DNA from: Scandinavium manionii
Lineage (GTDB): Bacteria > Pseudomonadota > Gammaproteobacteria > Enterobacterales > Enterobacteriaceae
DNA length: 64,000 nt
NCBI RefSeq assembly: GCF_024764775.1
Contig: NZ_JALIGC010000040.1
Span: 744,001-808,000, forward strand
Reading direction: 5' to 3'
Positions 25,660 through 34,596 of this stretch are shown here, one piece after another. Position 1 is the first letter of the stretch, and each line of letters starts with the position of its first letter. Position numbers and translations under genes: made by a program. The notes below the pieces were generated by a model, which worked only from the letters and a program-made list of their open reading frames with translations, had not been told where the DNA came from and ran no database searches.

Positions 25660-27507
25660 TCAGATAGACAGCTTGTTGATGCGTTTGCCGCCGTACAACA
25701 GGTTTACGATGGCACGGGTGCCGACGATCGCGGTAAACATGGAAGTCGCCACACCGATACCGGTCGTGATAGCGAAGCCTTTAATAGCGCCAGTACCGAC
25801 CGCGTACAGGATGATAACTTTGATAAGCGTGGTAACGTTCGCATCGAAAATCGAGCTAAACGCGCCGCGATAACCTTCGTCAATCGCCTGCTGAATGGAA
25901 CGTCCGTTGCTGATTTCTTCCTTAATACGTTCGTTAATCAATACGTTGGCGTCGACCGCCACCGCAAGGGTTAACACGATACCCGCAATCCCCGGCATGG
26001 TCAGCGTGGCCCCCGGCAGCAGCGACATGATACCGACAATCATTACCAGGTTCATAATCAGCGCGGAAGTCGCGATCAAGCCAAACTTCTTATAGAAGAA
26101 GATCATGAAGATGATAGAGATAGCCAGACCCGCCAGACACGCTTCCAGACCTTGCTGAATATTCTGCATACCCAGAGTTGGACCGATGGTGCGTTCTTCA
26201 ACAATCTGAATCGGAGCAATCAGCGCACCGGCACGCAGCAGCAGCGAGAGTTGACGCGCTTCGTTAGGGTTGCTGATACCGGTAATACGGAAGCTGTTAC
26301 CGAGGCGGGACTGGATGTTGGCGATGTTAATCACCTCTTCCTCTTTCACCAGAACGGCACGGCCTTTCGCGTCTTTCTTACCGCTGTCTTTGTACTCCAC
26401 GAACAGGGTGGCCATCGGTTTACCGATGTTATCCTTGGTGAAGTTAGACATGATGTTGCCACCTGCGCTATCGAGCGAGATGTTAACCTGCGGCTGATTG
26501 TATTCATCCTGGTTCGATGTGGAATCGGTGATGTGGTCACCGGTCAAGATAACGCGCTTGTACAGCACAACCGGCTGGCCTTCACGGGTATCTTTCACTT
26601 CGGAATCGCCCGGTACGCGGCCAGTAGTGGCTGCGGACTGATCGACAGTGGTATTCACCAGACGGAATTCCAGGGTTGCGGTTGCGCCAAGAATTTCTTT
26701 CGCACGCGCCGTGTCCTGAATACCTGGCAGTTCAACCACGATACGGTCAGCCCCCTGACGCTGAACCAGAGGTTCGGCTACGCCAAGCTGGTTAACACGG
26801 TTACGCAGGATGTTGATGTTCTGCTGAACGGCATACTCGCGCGCTTCATTAAGACGCGCATCGGTCATCACCGCACGCAGCTGATTGCTGCCCTGCTTAG
26901 AGATAACCAGGTCGCGATGGCGCGGAGCCAGATAATCAATTGCCTGAGTGCGCGCCGCGTCGTCGCGGAACGTAATGCTCAAGCCATAGTTATCTTCTTT
27001 ACGAACGGTAGTGTAAGCGATGCCTTTTTCACGCAGGTCACTGCGCAGGCCATCAATGTTTTGTTCCTGCAATTTACCGAGCGCGGTATCCATATCCACT
27101 TCCATCAGGAAGTGCACGCCGCCACGCAGATCAAGACCGAGTTTCATCGGCTCTGCGGAAATCGACGCTAACCAGCGCGGGGTTGCCGGAGCAAGGTTTA
27201 ACGCCACGACGTACTTGTCACCCAGCACGCTCATCAACGCTTCACGCGCGCGCAGCTGGATGTCAGTGGAGTCGAAGCGAGCAAGAATTGCGCCCTCTTC
27301 CAGTGCCACAGACTTAGCGGTAATTTTTTCTTCTTTTAAGGTGTTCTGGACCTGGATCAGCGTTTGCTCACTGGCGGCGACGCCGCGCGCGCCAGTGATT
27401 TGAACAGCCGGATCCTCACCATACAGGTTGGGAAGTGCGTAAAGCAGGCCGACGATAAACACGACGACCAGCATAATGTACTTCCACAAAGGATAACGGT
27501 TTAACAC
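25660..27507 (-). CDS. secD: Protein translocase subunit SecD
   Basis: 615 residues, the E. coli length. TM1 is at the N-terminus, followed by the long periplasmic P1 head and five more membrane segments. LGLDLRGGVHFLMEVD (about 123-138) and the late AVDANVLINERIKEE segment are typical. It pairs with SecF in the SecDF-YajC complex. It lies 27 bases after yajC. Confidence 0.97.
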   Translation of the reverse strand: MLNRYPLWKYIMLVVVFIVGLLYALPNLYGEDPAVQITGARGVAASEQTLIQVQNTLKEEKITAKSVALEEGAILARFDSTDIQLRAREALMSVLGDKYVVALNLAPATPRWLASISAEPMKLGLDLRGGVHFLMEVDMDTALGKLQEQNIDGLRSDLREKGIAYTTVRKEDNYGLSITFRDDAARTQAIDYLAPRHRDLVISKQGSNQLRAVMTDARLNEAREYAVQQNINILRNRVNQLGVAEPLVQRQGADRIVVELPGIQDTARAKEILGATATLEFRLVNTTVDQSAATTGRVPGDSEVKDTREGQPVVLYKRVILTGDHITDSTSNQDEYNQPQVNISLDSAGGNIMSNFTKDNIGKPMATLFVEYKDSGKKDAKGRAVLVKEEEVINIANIQSRLGNSFRITGISNPNEARQLSLLLRAGALIAPIQIVEERTIGPTLGMQNIQQGLEACLAGLAISIIFMIFFYKKFGLIATSALIMNLVMIVGIMSLLPGATLTMPGIAGIVLTLAVAVDANVLINERIKEEISNGRSIQQAIDEGYRGAFSSIFDANVTTLIKVIILYAVGTGAIKGFAITTGIGVATSMFTAIVGTRAIVNLLYGGKRINKLSI

Positions 27508-27534
27508 GGCAGTTCCCTTTGGGAAAACAGTAGA

Positions 27535-27867
27535 TTACAGCGCCTTCATGGTGCCTTTCGGCAGAACGGCAGCTACGAAGTCACGTTTGATAACCACTTC
27601 AGTGGTGTCGTTCAGCGCGATAGCAATGTAGCCAGCTTCAGCTACTTTGGTTACGCGACCAACCAGACCACCGTTAGTCAGCACTTCATCACCTTTCGCG
27701 ATGGAGTCCATCAGCTTTTTATGATCTTTGGTGCGCTTCTGCTGTGGGCGCAGGATCATGAAATAGAAAATCAGACCGAACACAACCAGCATCAGGATCA
27801 GAGACACTGGGCTGCTTTGTCCAGGTGCACCAGAAGCGGCTACCGCATCAGAAATAAAAAAGCTCAT
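27535..27867 (-). CDS. yajC: Sec translocon accessory subunit YajC
   Basis: 110 residues, the E. coli length, with a single membrane helix (LILMLVVFGLIFYFMILRP) followed by a basic cytoplasmic domain. It binds SecDF. The start MSFFISDAVAAS is chosen over an ATG ten codons upstream, because it follows GAGGGAAAT and matches the family. It lies between tgt and secD, as in E. coli. Confidence 0.95.
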   Translation of the reverse strand: MSFFISDAVAASGAPGQSSPVSLILMLVVFGLIFYFMILRPQQKRTKDHKKLMDSIAKGDEVLTNGGLVGRVTKVAEAGYIAIALNDTTEVVIKRDFVAAVLPKGTMKAL

Positions 27868-27889
27868 TGAATTTCCCTCATTATTAAAA

Positions 27890-29017
27890 TTAATCAACGT
27901 TCAACGGTGGAACATCTCGACCCTGACGTTGGTAAAACTCCGTCACAAAGCTCTCTAATTTACCCTCTTCGATAGCCTTGCGTAAACCAGCCATTAAGCG
28001 CTGATAGTAGCGAAGATTATGGATGGTATTGAGACGCGCGCCCAAAATCTCATTGCAACGGTCAAGATGATGCAAATAAGCGCGTGAATAATGGCGACAG
28101 GTGTAGCAATCACACTCAGCGTCGAGCGTGCTGGTGTCGCTTTTATGCTTCGCATTACGAATTTTCACCACGCCATCGGTCACAAACAGGTGCCCGTTTC
28201 GGGCATTACGCGTTGGCATCACGCAGTCGAACATGTCGATACCGCGACGCACGCCTTCAACCAGATCTTCCGGTTTGCCCACACCCATCAGGTATCGTGG
28301 TTTGTCTGCCGGGATTTGCGGACACACATGTTCCAGAATGCGGTGCATGTCTTCCTTCGGCTCACCGACAGCCAGGCCGCCGACAGCGTAGCCATCAAAG
28401 CCAATCTCCACCAGACCTTTGACCGAGATATCACGTAAATCTTCGTAAACGCTGCCCTGAATAATGCCGAACAGTGCGTTCTTATTATTCAGAGAATCAA
28501 AGCGGTCACGGCTACGTTTTGCCCAGCGCAGGGACATTTCCATTGAGCGCTTGGCATAATCCCAGTCCGCCGGGTACGGCGTACATTCGTCGAAGATCAT
28601 CACGATGTCGGAACCGAGATCGTTCTGAATCTCCATGGATTTTTCCGGATCGAGGAAAATCGGATCGCCGTTGATCGGGTTACGGAAGTGAACGCCCGCT
28701 TCGGTTATCTTGCGGATATCGCCCAGGCTGAAGACCTGGAAGCCGCCGGAATCGGTAAGGATCGGCCCTTTCCACTGCATGAAGTCGTGCAGATCGCCGT
28801 GCAGCTTCATGATCTCCTGACCAGGACGCAGCCACAGGTGGAAGGTGTTGCCAAGAATGATTTGCGCGCCGGTTTCTTCAACTTCTTCCGGCGTCATCCC
28901 TTTTACGGTGCCGTAAGTGCCGACGGGCATAAATGCAGGCGTTTCGACAACGCCACGTTCGAAGACCAGGCGGCCGCGGCGTGCGCGTCCGTCGGTAGTA
29001 TCCAGTTCAAATTTCAT
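27890..29017 (-). CDS. tgt: Queuine tRNA-ribosyltransferase (tRNA-guanine transglycosylase)
   Basis: 375 residues. It exchanges the wobble guanine of GUN-anticodon tRNAs for preQ1, the precursor of queuosine. DSGGFQVFS (about 89-97) holds one catalytic Asp, and the nucleophile Asp lies in MFDCVMPTRNARNG (about 262-275). The zinc ligands lie in CDCYTCRHYSRAYLHHL (about 302-318 and the following His). It is 54 bases after queA and overlaps nothing. Confidence 0.97.
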   Translation of the reverse strand: MKFELDTTDGRARRGRLVFERGVVETPAFMPVGTYGTVKGMTPEEVEETGAQIILGNTFHLWLRPGQEIMKLHGDLHDFMQWKGPILTDSGGFQVFSLGDIRKITEAGVHFRNPINGDPIFLDPEKSMEIQNDLGSDIVMIFDECTPYPADWDYAKRSMEMSLRWAKRSRDRFDSLNNKNALFGIIQGSVYEDLRDISVKGLVEIGFDGYAVGGLAVGEPKEDMHRILEHVCPQIPADKPRYLMGVGKPEDLVEGVRRGIDMFDCVMPTRNARNGHLFVTDGVVKIRNAKHKSDTSTLDAECDCYTCRHYSRAYLHHLDRCNEILGARLNTIHNLRYYQRLMAGLRKAIEEGKLESFVTEFYQRQGRDVPPLNVD

Positions 29018-29071
29018 TGTTGCTCCTGCGTCAGAAAGACAGTCTGACGTATAAAACCCTGCGCCGCGGAA

Positions 29072-30142
29072 TTATTCCCCAACACGTTCTTGAATAGCCG
29101 ACGGATTGTACGTGATGTACATGGCATCCCCGTAGCTAAAAAAGCGATATTTTTGTTCTACCGCAGACTTGTAGGCGTTCATCGTGTTTTGATAACCGGC
29201 AAAAGCCGACACCAGCATGATGAGGGTTGACTCCGGCAGGTGGAAATTGGTCACCAGCGCATCAATCACTTTGTACTGATAGCCAGGATAGATAAAGATT
29301 TGCGTATCGCCGAAGAACGGCTCAATCAGGTCCGTTTTCGCCACCTGCGCTGCGCTCTCCAGAGAACGCACAGACGTCGTGCCCACCGCGACCACTTTGC
29401 TGCCGCGCGCTTTCGCTGCCAGCACCGCATCGACAACATCCTGCGGCACTTCCGCATATTCAGAGTGCATGATGTGATCTTCAATGGTGTCGACCCGCAC
29501 CGGCTGGAAAGTTCCCGCGCCGACGTGCAGCGTCACGAACGCCATCTCGATGCCTTTCTCACGCAGTTTCGCCAACAGCGGCTCGTCAAAGTGCAGGCCC
29601 GCCGTCGGGGCCGCAACGGCGCCTGGCTTCTGGCTGTAGACGGTCTGATACAGCTCGCGGTCTGCGTCTTCGTCCGGACGGTCGATATAGGGCGGCAGCG
29701 GCATGTGGCCGATGGCGTTGAGAATATCCAGCACTGGACGTTCATCGTTAAACTGCACTTCGAACAACGCATCGTGACGCGCCACCATGGTGGCATTAAT
29801 GCTTTCATCGTCGCCGAGCAGCAGCTCCGCGCCCGGCTTCGGTGCTTTTGAGGCGCGAATATGTGCCAGAATACGTTTATCATCGAGCATACGCTCAACC
29901 AGCACTTCAATCTTGCCGCCGCTGGCTTTACGGCCAAACAGGCGCGCCGGGATCACGCGGGTATTGTTAAAGACCAGCAGGTCTCCAGGGTTGAGCTTAG
30001 CGAGCAGATCGGTGAAAGTACCGTGCGTCAGCGCGCCCGTTGGCCCATCCAGTGACAGCAAGCGGCAGCCACTGCGCTCCGGCTGTGGGTAGTGAGCAAT
30101 CAGGGATTCGGGCAGTTCAAAAGAAAAATCGGCGACGCGCAT
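29072..30142 (-). CDS. queA: S-adenosylmethionine:tRNA ribosyltransferase-isomerase
   Basis: 356 residues, the E. coli length. It transfers and rearranges the ribosyl part of SAM onto preQ1-tRNA to make epoxyqueuosine, the step after Tgt. It starts MRVADFSFELPESLIA; two upstream in-frame codons would add six residues. FNNTRVIPARLFG and VAAPTAGLHFDE are family motifs. First gene of the queA-tgt-yajC-secD-secF run, divergent from acpH. Confidence 0.97.
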   Translation of the reverse strand: MRVADFSFELPESLIAHYPQPERSGCRLLSLDGPTGALTHGTFTDLLAKLNPGDLLVFNNTRVIPARLFGRKASGGKIEVLVERMLDDKRILAHIRASKAPKPGAELLLGDDESINATMVARHDALFEVQFNDERPVLDILNAIGHMPLPPYIDRPDEDADRELYQTVYSQKPGAVAAPTAGLHFDEPLLAKLREKGIEMAFVTLHVGAGTFQPVRVDTIEDHIMHSEYAEVPQDVVDAVLAAKARGSKVVAVGTTSVRSLESAAQVAKTDLIEPFFGDTQIFIYPGYQYKVIDALVTNFHLPESTLIMLVSAFAGYQNTMNAYKSAVEQKYRFFSYGDAMYITYNPSAIQERVGE

Positions 30143-30236
30143 GACGGTAACTCGAGACATAATAAAGAGGCGGGTAGTCTAGTGGCAGGCTGCTTTGGCT
30201 GCAACCTGTAAGCCTTAAATACGGATAACGCATACC

Positions 30237-30818
30237 ATGAATTTTCTGGCCCACCTGCACCTCGCACACCTCGCCGACAGTTCCTTGCCCGGTAATTTGC
30301 TGGCCGATTTTGTGCGTGGCAACCCGGATGACACCTACGAATCGGCGATTGTCAGCGGCATTCATATGCACCGCCGGGTCGATGTGCTGACTGATAATCT
30401 GCCGGAAGTGAAAAGCGCGAAAGCGTGGTTCCGCCCCGAAACCCGCCGCGTGGCGCCGATTACGCTCGACGTGATGTGGGATCATTTCCTCTCCCGCGAT
30501 TGGGCCAAACTGTCGCCGGAAATCTCTCTGCCGGATTTCGTGCGCTACGCACAAACTCAGGTCACACAAATTCTGCCGGAATCACCGCCGCGTTTCGTTA
30601 ATCTGAATGATTATTTATGGTCCGAGCATTGGCTGGAACGTTATGCCGACATGAATTTTATACAAAATGTGCTGAACGGGATGGCTAATCGCCGCCCGCG
30701 ACTCGATGCCCTGCGCGATTCCTGGCTGGATTTAGACGCGCATTACTCACAGTTAGAAGACACATTTTGGACGTTTTACCCACGGATGATGGCGCAGGCC
30801 AAGGCGCGAGAGCTATAA
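30237..30818 (+). CDS. acpH: Acyl carrier protein phosphodiesterase
   Basis: 193 residues, the E. coli length. It removes the 4'-phosphopantetheine arm from acyl carrier protein, giving apo-ACP. The N-terminus MNFLAHLHLAHLADSSLPGNLLADFVRG carries the metal-binding His and Asp residues of this HD-like family; I give it in parts only because the first His and the ADFVRG segment matter most. It is transcribed alone, divergent from queA. Confidence 0.94.
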   Translation: MNFLAHLHLAHLADSSLPGNLLADFVRGNPDDTYESAIVSGIHMHRRVDVLTDNLPEVKSAKAWFRPETRRVAPITLDVMWDHFLSRDWAKLSPEISLPDFVRYAQTQVTQILPESPPRFVNLNDYLWSEHWLERYADMNFIQNVLNGMANRRPRLDALRDSWLDLDAHYSQLEDTFWTFYPRMMAQAKAREL

Positions 30819-30911
30819 AACTTGCGCTTTATCACAGAATCGCTAAGCTGAAACAGTTGTTCATATTATAATTGATAGGTAAAACCTTTCTCAACGATTG
30901 TCAGCTTCTCA

Positions 30912-30940
30912 TTGAGTCACCCGCTTCCTCTCCCTATACT
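30912..30940 (+). promoter_or_regulatory. Candidate promoter of tsaA
   Basis: The -35 TTGAGT (30912-30917) and -10 TATACT (30935-30940) are separated by exactly 17 bases, 47 bases before the start codon. A loose OxyR-like half site, ATAGGTAAAACCTTT (30875-30889), lies some 65 bases upstream of the expected transcription start. Confidence 0.6.
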
Positions 30941-30987
30941 GGCCCGCGTTGCGTTCCATTAACCTTATAAATGTAGAGGAGAACCTC

Positions 30988-31590
30988 ATGGTTCTGGTAA
31001 CTCGTCCTGCTCCTGATTTTACTGCCGCAGCTGTACTGGGTAACGGCGAAATCGTTGATAACTTCAACTTCAAACAGCACACCAACGGTAAAGCGACCGT
31101 TCTGTTCTTCTGGCCGATGGACTTCACCTTCGTATGCCCGTCTGAACTGATCGCGTTCGACAAGCGTTACGAAGAATTCCAGAAACGTGGCGTAGAAGTG
31201 GTTGGCGTTTCTTTTGACTCTGAGTTTGTCCATAACGCATGGCGCAACACCCCTGTCGACAAAGGCGGCATCGGTGAAGTGAAATACGCGATGGTTGCGG
31301 ACATCAAACGTGAAATCCAGCAGGCTTACGGTATCGAACATCCGGACGCTGGCGTTGCTCTGCGTGGTTCTTTCCTGATCGACGCTAACGGCATCGTACG
31401 TCACCAGGTTGTGAACGATCTGCCACTGGGTCGTAACATCGACGAAATGCTGCGCATGGTTGACGCGCTGCAATTCCACGAAGAGCACGGCGAAGTGTGC
31501 CCAGCTCAGTGGGAAAAAGGGAAAGAAGGCATGAACGCGTCTCCAGCAGGCGTGGCTAAGTACCTGACTGAAAACGTCACCAGCCTGTAA
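30988..31590 (+). CDS. tsaA: Typical 2-Cys peroxiredoxin TsaA (AhpC/Prx1 type)
   Basis: 200 residues. A thiol peroxidase that reduces hydrogen peroxide and alkyl hydroperoxides. The peroxidatic Cys50 is in FTFVCPSEL and the resolving Cys171 is in HGEVCPAQW, with the C-terminal arm typical of Prx1 proteins. The start MVLVTRPAPDF follows AGAGGAG. E. coli K-12 lacks this gene here, but Salmonella has tsaA in the same place between acpH (yajB) and malZ. It is probably expressed from its own promoter. Confidence 0.93.
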   Translation: MVLVTRPAPDFTAAAVLGNGEIVDNFNFKQHTNGKATVLFFWPMDFTFVCPSELIAFDKRYEEFQKRGVEVVGVSFDSEFVHNAWRNTPVDKGGIGEVKYAMVADIKREIQQAYGIEHPDAGVALRGSFLIDANGIVRHQVVNDLPLGRNIDEMLRMVDALQFHEEHGEVCPAQWEKGKEGMNASPAGVAKYLTENVTSL

Positions 31591-31605
31591 TCGGCTCGTT
31601 TCGTC

Positions 31606-31636
31606 AAAAAGCCTGCTGAAATAGCAGGCTTTTTTG
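31606..31636. terminator. Bidirectional terminator between tsaA and malZ
   Basis: The stem AAAAAGCCTGCT / AGCAGGCTTTTT with a short loop has A-rich and T-rich flanks. It can serve both tsaA (plus) and malZ (minus). Confidence 0.88.
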
Positions 31637-31662
31637 TTTTTCGTGCCCCATCCTGGGACGTG

Positions 31663-33480
31663 TTAATGACCAAACCACACACTGGCAGAAATGGCCGGTA
31701 GTGACAGCACATCATCATGCAGCGTGCCTTTGCCCTCTTTCAGCTGCCACTCTTTCACCGCCAGTAACGGGGTCGCTTCCAGCACCACTTCGCACGGTTC
31801 GCCGCGATTAATCGCCACCAGCACCCGCTGCTGCTTCAGCACCCGAACAAACACCACTACGTTGTCTTCGGCGTAAATCACCTGACAGCCGCCGTGGCGC
31901 AGGGCCTGCGTCCGGTGACGTAGTTTGGTCATGCGCTGATACAACGCCAGCAAGGCACCGTCCTGCTGCGCTTTGTCCCACGGGAACGGCTTGCGGCAGA
32001 ACGGATCGTTGTTGCCGTCCAGCCCCACTTCGTCGCCATAATAGATACAGGGCACCCCCGGCCAGGTGAACAGCCACACCACTGCCAGCGGCAAGCGTGC
32101 CACGTCCTTACCGAGCAGCGATTTAAAGCGCGCGGTATCGTGGCTGTCGAGCTGATTAAACATCCGCAGCTGCTGCTGATGCGACAGGCTGGCGCGGTAG
32201 TTATCCATCCACGCCATACAGGTTTGGGCGTCGATCATCTGCGGATCGTAGGAAATATCGGTGTTGGCGAGGAAGCCCCACAGTGGGAAAGTGAAGCCGC
32301 GATAGTTCATCGCCGCGTCTTCCGCATCGGCCTGCAGCCACTGCCGCGCATCGCCAAAATGTTCGCCGAGCACATAGGCTTCGGGCTGGGTCTCTTTCGC
32401 CGCTTTGGTGATGCCCGCGATGTGCTGCAAATTGTTCCGCGCCCCGCCCGCTTCGCCTAGCATATGCACCACATCAAGCCGCCAGCCGTCCATGCTCCAC
32501 GGGGCTTTCAGCCAGTGGCGGACGATGCTGTCTTCACCGCGATACACTTCATTAATCAGCGTTTCCGAGCTGAAATCCAGCTTCGGCAGGCTGGCGTAAC
32601 CAAGCCAGTCCAGCGCCTGCCCTTCGTCAGAAAAACTGTACCAATCGCGCCAGTGAGAAGACGGATTGTGGCACGCGCCGTCGGTACCGTGATTGTGTCG
32701 GTCGAACCAGGCATGCGAATCGCCGCTGTGGTTAAACACGCCGTCGAGGATCAGACGCATTCCCTCCCGGCGCGTATTGTGCCGCAGACGCAGCAACGCC
32801 TGATCGCCGCCAAACTGCGGATCCACGTGACGATAATCTTCGGTGTCATATTTATGCACGCTGGGCGCGACAAATACCGGATTGAGGTATAGCGCGGTAA
32901 CACCAAGCTTTTTGAGGTACGGCAGCTTTTCGCTGATCCCATCCAGATCGCCGCCGTAAAACGTCGATCCGCCCGCCTCCGCCGTTAACGGTTCGTCCCA
33001 GTCGCACAGGACGATTTCGCGCCCGGCTGCGTGATGGTAATAAACGTTATCCTGTTCGGCATTGCGCGGTTCTGTACGGGCAAAGCGATCGGGGAAAATC
33101 TGATAGAACACCTGATCGGCAACCCACTGCGGGCCGTTATCCGGCACATCGACTGCAAACTGCTCCAGACGCGCCGGAGGAAAGCGACTAAAACCCTGCG
33201 GCGTAAACCAGCGCTGGCGGTTTTCCCACAGCAGTTTAAAGCTGTAGCGGCGGCGCGACTGCCCGTTGCTTAAATCGATTTCCGCACGCCAGGCGATAAC
33301 GCCGGGATGGGGTTCGCTGCGCAGACGATGCATCGGCAGCGCAATTTCCTCATTGTCTTCTTCTGCCCGAAGCGTGACCCGCAGCGGCGCCATTTCACCA
33401 CTCAGCCACAGCGTAATCACCAGTCGGTCCTGCTGCTGTTTCAGGAACGGTGCAACAGGAAGATGCCATGCCTTCAACAT
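31663..33480 (-). CDS. malZ: Maltodextrin glucosidase
   Basis: Cytoplasmic GH13 enzyme of 605 residues that removes glucose from the reducing end of maltodextrins. An N-terminal beta domain (about 1-115) precedes the barrel. The catalytic residues are Asp in DGWRLDVVHML, Glu in VLGEHFGD and Asp in LDSHDTARF. Two ATG codons lie six bases apart; the inner one (33480) has AAGGGG at proper distance. Two MalT-like boxes lie upstream, so it belongs to the maltose regulon. Confidence 0.96.
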   Translation of the reverse strand: MLKAWHLPVAPFLKQQQDRLVITLWLSGEMAPLRVTLRAEEDNEEIALPMHRLRSEPHPGVIAWRAEIDLSNGQSRRRYSFKLLWENRQRWFTPQGFSRFPPARLEQFAVDVPDNGPQWVADQVFYQIFPDRFARTEPRNAEQDNVYYHHAAGREIVLCDWDEPLTAEAGGSTFYGGDLDGISEKLPYLKKLGVTALYLNPVFVAPSVHKYDTEDYRHVDPQFGGDQALLRLRHNTRREGMRLILDGVFNHSGDSHAWFDRHNHGTDGACHNPSSHWRDWYSFSDEGQALDWLGYASLPKLDFSSETLINEVYRGEDSIVRHWLKAPWSMDGWRLDVVHMLGEAGGARNNLQHIAGITKAAKETQPEAYVLGEHFGDARQWLQADAEDAAMNYRGFTFPLWGFLANTDISYDPQMIDAQTCMAWMDNYRASLSHQQQLRMFNQLDSHDTARFKSLLGKDVARLPLAVVWLFTWPGVPCIYYGDEVGLDGNNDPFCRKPFPWDKAQQDGALLALYQRMTKLRHRTQALRHGGCQVIYAEDNVVVFVRVLKQQRVLVAINRGEPCEVVLEATPLLAVKEWQLKEGKGTLHDDVLSLPAISASVWFGH

Positions 33481-33558
33481 CGTCATTCCCCTTTGTTCAA
33501 AATGCGTTCACCTTGCCACAGTCAGGCTGCGTCCGACTCATCACTATGACGTTTATTG

Positions 33559-33581
33559 GGGGAGGATGCCGGAGGATGAGG
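33559..33581. promoter_or_regulatory. Pair of MalT-box-like sites upstream of malZ
   Basis: GGGGAGGATG (33559-33568) and GAGGATGAGG (33572-33581) each match the MalT box GGGGA(T/G)GAGG at nine of ten positions, in the same orientation. They lie about 80-100 bases upstream of the malZ start. Confidence 0.5.
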
Positions 33582-33702
33582 GCGAAGAGTAGCGGAATTT
33601 TCCGGCAACGCGGGCGTGAAAATGAAGCGAAAGGAAGGCTCCTTCTTTACAGATATTTACGATACACTGTTTGTTACTCAGTTGTTATCAAAGAGACGCG
33701 CA

Positions 33703-34596
33703 GTGCCTAATTTTGATTTGCAGGACCTGTATGCCTTCACGGCATTATGCGAACACGGCAGCTTTCGCTTTGCTGCCGAAGCCATCTGCATCTCACAATC
33801 AGCGCTCAGCCGCCGCATCGAAAAACTCGAATCGGCCCTCGGCGTGCGCCTGTTTGACCGCACTACCCGCCGTGTCACCCTGACCCAGGTCGGCAGAACT
33901 TTCGCCCCTCGGGCCCGGCAACTGCTGAGCGATTTTGAAGACGCGTTAAGCGGCATTAGCGACCCGATGCTTTACGGCAGCGGCGTGGTCACCGTAGCCT
34001 GCATCCCTTCTGCTGCCTACTATTTCATGCCAAAAGTGATCGCTCACTTTCGCAGTCGTTTTGCCAAAGCACGCATCAAACTGGTGGATACCAGCGCCGG
34101 GAATGTGTATGCCGCCGTCCACAATCGACAGGCTGATTTTGGCCTGAGCTTTCTCTCGAGCGAAGAATCAGACCTGACGTTTATGCCGTTGGTGGACGAA
34201 ACTTACCGGCTCGTGTGTCGCCAGGACCATCCGTTCGCGCAGCTTCCCTCCCTGAGCTGGCAGGACTTTTTTAACGCCGATTACATCTGGCTGAGCAAAT
34301 CATCCGGAAACCGCCATTTACTCGATCAGGCATTAGGCGACATCACTGTTCGCCGCCCTGCGGTGTGTGAAACGCGCCACGTCACCACCATGATTGGCAT
34401 GGTCGAAGCCGGGCTTGGCGTTGCCGCCGTGCCATCCATGGCATTTCCTGAAGGCGGTCACCCGCTGCTGGTGCAAAAAACGCTGATTGAGCCGGTTATC
34501 AAGCGCCAGGTCGGGCTTATCAAGAAAGCGGGATCCACGCTGTCGCCGCTGGCAAGCGAACTGGAAACGATAATCACCGGCTTGTTTCACCCTTAG
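33703..34596 (+). CDS. LysR-family transcriptional regulator
   Basis: 297 residues from a GTG start (MPNFDLQDL), the usual LysR length. An upstream ATG at 33616 would add 29 residues before the DNA-binding domain. The helix-turn-helix is at about 5-63 (SFRFAAEAICISQSALSRRIEKLE), and the rest is a periplasmic-binding-like effector domain. Its last 23 bases overlap the 3' end of the convergent ModA-like gene. By context it probably controls the neighbouring transporter operon, where a LysR-type dyad is found at 36782-36806. The effector is unknown but may be a tricarboxylate. Confidence 0.88.
   Translation: MPNFDLQDLYAFTALCEHGSFRFAAEAICISQSALSRRIEKLESALGVRLFDRTTRRVTLTQVGRTFAPRARQLLSDFEDALSGISDPMLYGSGVVTVACIPSAAYYFMPKVIAHFRSRFAKARIKLVDTSAGNVYAAVHNRQADFGLSFLSSEESDLTFMPLVDETYRLVCRQDHPFAQLPSLSWQDFFNADYIWLSKSSGNRHLLDQALGDITVRRPAVCETRHVTTMIGMVEAGLGVAAVPSMAFPEGGHPLLVQKTLIEPVIKRQVGLIKKAGSTLSPLASELETIITGLFHP

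Noticed and set aside
26152..27171. Open frame of 339 codons on the plus strand opposite secD
   Set aside because: It is fully antisense to secD and has no recognisable domain or ribosome site.
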